Source: Patellaria atrata CBS 101060
Taxonomy: Eukaryota; Ascomycota; Dothideomycetes; Patellariales; Patellariaceae
Assembly: GCA_010093705.1 (NCBI GenBank)
Contig: MU006094.1
Location: 1,401,550 to 1,465,549, forward strand
Reading direction: 5' to 3'
DNA length: 64,000 nucleotides
Position numbers and translations under genes: made by a program. Of this stretch, positions 59,227-64,000 are shown piece by piece; position 1 is the first letter of the stretch, and each line of letters starts with the position of its first letter. A model generated the notes under the pieces. The model was not told the origin of the DNA. It saw only the letters and a list, made by a program, of their open reading frames with translations, and searched no databases.

Positions 59227-61280
59227 TGTAGAACTAAAGGTCTCAAGCACAACACCTCGAAGCTAAACCCATATTATCCTTAGACCGTTCTGAAAATGTG
59301 ACGCCGAGCACGCCTCCCTTGCACATCTCCCGCAGAACCTTTTAGTTTTATCACAACTTCCAACAACCCTCACTACCACGCTCCACCAGGTTTTCCACGC
59401 GAATGAGACCGTTTCACGCGAGAAATGCTCGAATGGAACTGTACGATGCCATTCGTCGACCTGCTAAACGAACCATATGCCTATACGAAGACCAATAATG
59501 CCGCTCCCCATGGCAAGGAGCGCAACGTCGAATCTACTGGAGAGGCTTACGAGTTACTACTAACTTAACGTCTTTAATGGCTTCATAGAGCTCCTGGCTA
59601 TTACTAGAAAGTAGTCCATGACAGATCTGAATATTATCCACCATGACGAGGCTGTTGTCACACTGCCAGCTTGGGCACCGAAACTCTGTGGCCTTCAGTC
59701 TACATGCGCAAGGACCGTGGGTCCACGACAAGGCAATCATCTTCTATACTATCCAGTATTTCCGTTGCTGCATGATATATTGGCCGGAAGAGCTATAGAG
59801 ATATCTTCAGTGTCTATTTACCACCTAAGAGCTAAACCGATTCATAAAGAAGAAAGACCATTTGGCTGGTAAGCACTTCAAGATGTCATCTCTTCGTGAG
59901 TGCTCACGACAAAAATAGAGCGTCCGTGATGCGGTACGATGGCTTCGCTACCAGACCCTCGTCACACCTCGGACATCTCCACCTGTTTCTCTGCTTCTGT
60001 TTCTCTTCGCCAGCATGGCACGAACATGACAAGGCAGAAGCCCAGGTACCCCTGCTGATCTTCCCCCTTGTTTGTCTACTTCCACTCCCATGCCTAACGC
60101 AACTCACGCATATTTACATGCAAGTAGCTCTTCTCGCGAACAAGGTCGTCCTATCTAAGTCTGGACGTACTTTGCAGTTTCGACTCACTTCCTGGCCACC
60201 GCATTGAAGATCACGATTTGAGGATGTGGATTGTGGACGGTCTGTCAGTCCAACCAGACCGTGTCCCTAAGCTACTCACTCTTGAGTAACTGGGCTCATG
60301 CTTAATGGGCGCGGCGTTAGCCACGTCTGAAGATCAATATTCTTGAGATCCGCCCTCACAATAAACCGCATCTCCACCCACGCCACTTCATAGCGAGCTT
60401 GAAAGCCCGGTATAGACGTCAATTCACGTGTGGCGTTGTTGCGTCTGTTGCTAACGTGAGAGACCTTACGCCGTCCCAAAGCGGTAACTATCTTTCCGGA
60501 AAGAGCTCTGGATACGGTATCAGTCTGGTCGTGACGGGACTATCTCCCCAACACATATCGCCCAATACTGACGCTTGCGGCGGGTAACACCACTAAAGAC
60601 CATGCAGATACGGTCTAATTCTCCAGCGGGATACCTGAATCTCCAGGAAATTCTTAGATGCTCTATGAGAGACCGCTAGTCCCAGTTCCTTATGTACCTA
60701 TTCCAGCTTTACGTGTTCAGCTATCCCGATTCCCGGTCTTATTTAGTTATCCAAACTTTTATCATGCTTGTCCAACTTATCCTTTGAAAGCTGTGCTTCG
60801 CTTTACCTCTTCCCCCCCCTCCCCCTCTCTCCATCTGGGCGGTCCTACTTCAGACACAGCTGTACTCTGTTGTAGTACTGCTATCACCTTCGTTCTAGCT
60901 GTTTGTTGTCTTTCTGCTGTGACGCTCAACAATATCATTTGTTGCGTGTCGACAGCATTCACTCGCTGAGTGGGAAAGGTTACCTTTCGTTTCAATTATT
61001 GGTCTACTCTTTTATAGACATCCTCTCGCTGTTTTCTAGATCATTCAAAGTAGTATGTACCCTTGTGCCCATTTTGCTAGGCTAATGTCAATTAATTGAA
61101 CATAGATCACCGGGAGTTACAGTCGTTTATTTGATACCTGACTGTCCTGCTATAGTACTTTGTTACGCTGCTCTTTACCACCCCTCGACAACCAATTTGA
61201 CGACAAAACCCCTTATCACTACTCGGTGGTGCCTAGACCTTGGGGATTTGTCCTCTCATTGGGTGTTGAAAAGGTCCAGG

Positions 61281-64000
61281 ATGGGTCTTCTTGGGGCATT
61301 CAAAAGTGAAAAGTCTTCCAAACAACCGTCACCACAGAACTCTCGGCCCGTCTCTGAGTTCAACGAAAAGTTAGATCTCCCACCCTCTCGGCCATCATAC
61401 AATGGCAAGCATACACCTCCGGTATCAAGCAGGGCATCCTATGCTGCTTCTACCCATAGCAGTTTTCTCGACGATATTAAACACGAGGTGATGGTAAATT
61501 ACCTATTCCAACAACAATGTACAGCTCTATGGGTAGGGGAAGGTCAAGGAGAATACGAAGGCGTACTGCTCAGGAAGACAAGAGGAAACTACATGGCCTG
61601 CCCGGCACAACTGGCACAGACGCCATTCGCGGCATACTGTGCTGAGATGAATCTACAGGTATATTGACTTTCCCTTTTCTAGACCACGTTTCTGACGTAG
61701 AGTAGGTTGCGATGACTGTGAATTCCCGAATCATCAAGACATTTCTCCAATGGTCGCCAGATGCGGTTGATGTTCCTCTCAACAACGGGTTGCGTGTTCA
61801 GATTCTACCTACCATGGACGACTTGCCCAGAGCGCGGAAGAATCAATTCGCCGCATTCATCGCCGCAGAGTCAATCTTAGTAGTATGGGATGATGACGCG
61901 TTGAACATTATCAAGCGTGCGAAAGCCATTGAAAGCGAACTTATGGACCTGGTGTGGAGGGCAGGAGAACAGGAAGACGAGGAAGATGCTCCCAAAAAAG
62001 GTCCCCGCGTTGTAGACATCGAAATCGACGAGGAAAGCGGCGAATACAAACCCGAGTCCCGGCCAACGAACATTATGAACAGTGTACTCGTCAGCTTTAC
62101 ACTCATCATTGTTACAGTGATGTTGGGTGCTGGATTTAGGCAAATCGCGATTGAGGTCTCCGTCGATCGGGGCTACATCCGGCTAGCCTTCGCCGCTCTT
62201 GTCCCTGTCCAGGTATTCTTCACCTTAGTAAGCCTCTCCCCCATCCTTCCATCTGATGCCTACCTTTAATCGTTATCAAGAGTAAAGCTGACCTCCTTTA
62301 GTTCTTCGCCCAAGTCATTGTAGGGTGTATCGCACAATGCGTTGGACCTGTGCGGCAGATGACCGAGAACTCAAGGTTCTACTCTGCACTACTCCCACGT
62401 CGTCTCACCGGGAAGACGTTACCGCATATCACCATTCAATGCCCTGTTTACAAGGAGGGTTTAGCTTCCGTTATTGCGCCAACTGTCAAATCGATCAAAC
62501 AAGCCATGTCGACGTACGAACTCCAGGGAGGCTCGGCTAACATGTTCATCAACGACGACGGGCTGCAACTGTTGGGCGAAGATGAGCGTCAGGCCAGGAT
62601 CGACTTTTATGCGGACCACTGCATCGGCTGGACGGCACGACCTAAGGATGGTGCAGATGGCTTCGTCCGAAAGGGTAAGTTCAAGAAGGCGTCCAACATG
62701 AATTTTGGGTTGATGTTGTCCAACAACGTCGAGGAGAAGCTGGTTCAGGTACAGCGGACTGAGGATTGGTCCCAAGCCGATGAAGCCTTTGAGTACGAGC
62801 GCTGTTTGAAGGAAGTCGTCGAGGAAAACGGTCGGGCTTGGGCCGATGGTAACATCCGCGTTGGTGATTACATTCTACTCAGTAAGGCTACTCTACGCCC
62901 TTGTGCTACTGGGGCTAACTGGGTTCAGTTGATTCCGACACGCGTGTTCCTGCAGATTGTCTGCTAGATGCCGCAAGTGAGATGGAGCAATCTCCCGAGG
63001 TTGGCATCATGCAATTCTCCAGCGGTGTCATGCAAGTCGTACATACGTACTTTGAGAACGGTATCACCTTCTTCACCAATCTCATCTACACAGCGATCAA
63101 GTACACGGTAAGCAACGGTGATGTTGCGCCTTTTGTCGGCCACAACGCCATCCTGCGGTGGTCTGCCATTCAACAGGTCTCCTTCTTTGACGAAGACGGT
63201 TATGAGAAGTTTTGGTCCGAATCCCACGTATCCGAAGATTTCGACATGTCACTCCGCCTACAGGTTGACGGGTACATCATCCGTCTAGCCGCATGGGCCG
63301 GCGAAGGCTTCAAGGAAGGAGTGTCTCTAACCGTATATGACGAGCTAGCCCGATGGGAAAAGTACGCATACGGTTGCAACGAGCTGCTGTTCCACCCTAT
63401 CCGATTTTGGCTCGTGCGTGGGCCCTTTACGAAACTTTTTCGCACATTCCTATTCAGCAACATCCGTATGACATCCAAGATCACCATTATCAGCTATATT
63501 GGAACCTACTACGCTATTGGCGCCGCTTGGATTATGACCACGGCCAACTATTTTGCTGTAGGCTGGTTTAACGGCTATCTTGACAAGTACTATATCGACT
63601 CTTGGAAGGTATGGTTCAGTATCGTTATTGTCTTTAACGGCTTAGGTAATGTCGCACTTGCGGTTATGAGGTATCGCATCGGCGAGCGCACCTTCTTCGG
63701 CGCCCTACTCGAGAACTTCAAATGGGTTCTTATGCTCGCCATCTTTCTAGGTGGCCTCTCCCTCCACGTCTCCCAGGCACTGCTGGCGCACATGTTCGAG
63801 GTCAACATGGTATGGGGTGCTACAGCTAAGGAAGCGGAGTTCTCCAACTTCTTCATCGAGGTGCCCAAGGTGCTGAAGAAGTTCAAGTTCTCAATTGCTT
63901 TCGCGCTCTTTGGTATTGTCGCTATGGTGGTACTTGCGACGGCTGGCTTTGTGCCGCACGATTGGAAGATTACTGACTTTGTGGCCATTTTGCCCATGGC
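61281..64000 (+). CDS. Fungal family 2 glycosyltransferase (GT2-type, polysaccharide synthase-like), 3' truncated by window end
   Basis: Exons 61281-61658, 61706-62227, 62302-62881 and 62929 onward give 850 visible codons; the frame is open at the edge. The N-terminus is Ser/Pro-rich and cytosolic. Membrane segments lie near MNSVLVSFTLIIVTVMLGAG and after GYIRLAFAAL. The catalytic GT2 domain has INDDG, IDSDTRVP (Asp495, Asp497) and SEDFDMSLRL (Asp597 region). A final motif is ELARWEKYAYGC in place of the QRRRW of true chitin synthases. Several membrane spans follow. This matches the conserved fungal GT2 proteins described from Zymoseptoria and Fusarium as needed for hyphal growth on solid surfaces and for virulence. 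The polymer made is unknown. The ATG at 61281 was preferred over a 50-residue longer frame. Confidence 0.87.

Larger units (their letters stand above)
57528..61280. other. Gene-poor stretch
   Basis: No supportable gene was found. Simple repeats occur at 58912-58938 and 59203-59226. A 14-bp palindrome lies at 57889. The right end (60800-61280) is C/T-rich and leads into the GT2 gene; it probably holds its promoter and leader. Confidence 0.5.

Noticed and set aside
61131-61280. Fifty-residue N-terminal extension of the GT2 protein
   Set aside because: The added stretch has no signal or domain character and lies in the pyrimidine-rich leader; the ATG at 61281 starts the conserved protein.
61281-64000. 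Call as a classical chitin synthase
   Set aside because: The QRRRW motif is replaced by ELARWEKYAYGC and the N-terminal layout differs from chitin synthase classes I-VII.
1-64000. CRISPR arrays, operons and bacterial promoters
   Set aside because: Intron structure and protein content show a fungal nuclear genome; no spaced direct-repeat array is present.

Overview
The window is nuclear DNA from a filamentous ascomycete (Pezizomycotina). The evidence is direct. Most genes are broken by short introns of about 45-75 nt with GTRAGT-like donors, CTRAY-like branch sites and YAG acceptors. The proteins include an ascomycete laccase ending in DSGF, a Ppo-type fatty-acid dioxygenase, a Skt5/Chs4 chitin synthase activator with a CaaX box, and a malate synthase ending in the peroxisomal signal SKL. 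Placement in Leotiomycetes or a related plant-associated class is inference only. I found no rRNA, tRNA, CRISPR array, virus-like element or transposon coding sequence.

Layout from left to right: a small cysteine-rich secreted protein (+, 1493); a 14-exon Ppo-type dioxygenase/P450 fusion of about 1,688 aa (-, 8807 to 3087); a DUF2235 hydrolase (+, 10653); a fucose-type beta-propeller lectin (+, about 13879); an intronless NAD-dependent sugar-acid dehydrogenase (+, 16022); a secreted GH43 enzyme with a C-terminal CBM-like module (+, 17618); the RNase P/MRP subunit POP1 (+, 19757); a secreted phytase-like esterase (-, 24550); a 5.4 kb gene-poor stretch; the Skt5/Chs4 Sel1-repeat protein (+, 29948); a probable small tail-anchored protein (-, ending 34813); a secreted laccase (-, 38265); malate synthase (-, 42361) and, divergently, 2-methylcitrate dehydratase (+, 44574); a ferric reductase (+, 47505); a 6.1 kb gene-poor stretch; a membrane-anchored GH16 enzyme (+, 56103); a second gene-poor stretch; and a family 2 glycosyltransferase of the fungal GT2 type (+, 61281) that runs off the right edge.

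Functional themes: cell wall building and remodelling (Skt5, GT2, GH16), plant or fungal polymer attack (GH43, laccase, lectin, secreted protein), oxylipin signalling (Ppo), and C2/C3 carbon use (malate synthase beside 2-methylcitrate dehydratase). Exon joins were worked out by hand from splice signals and reading frame. All main gene models close in frame to whole codon numbers.

Most unusual content: the Ppo protein carries an extra N-terminal region of about 310 residues with PHLS repeats and a membrane segment, and a C-terminal tail of about 340 residues. The tail ends in four copies of a roughly 40-residue repeat built on IDDWFFPPESRRD. I do not recognise this architecture. A second signal is the near-palindrome GTACWGTAC, which occurs at ten intergenic places where about 0.5 occurrence is expected by chance.
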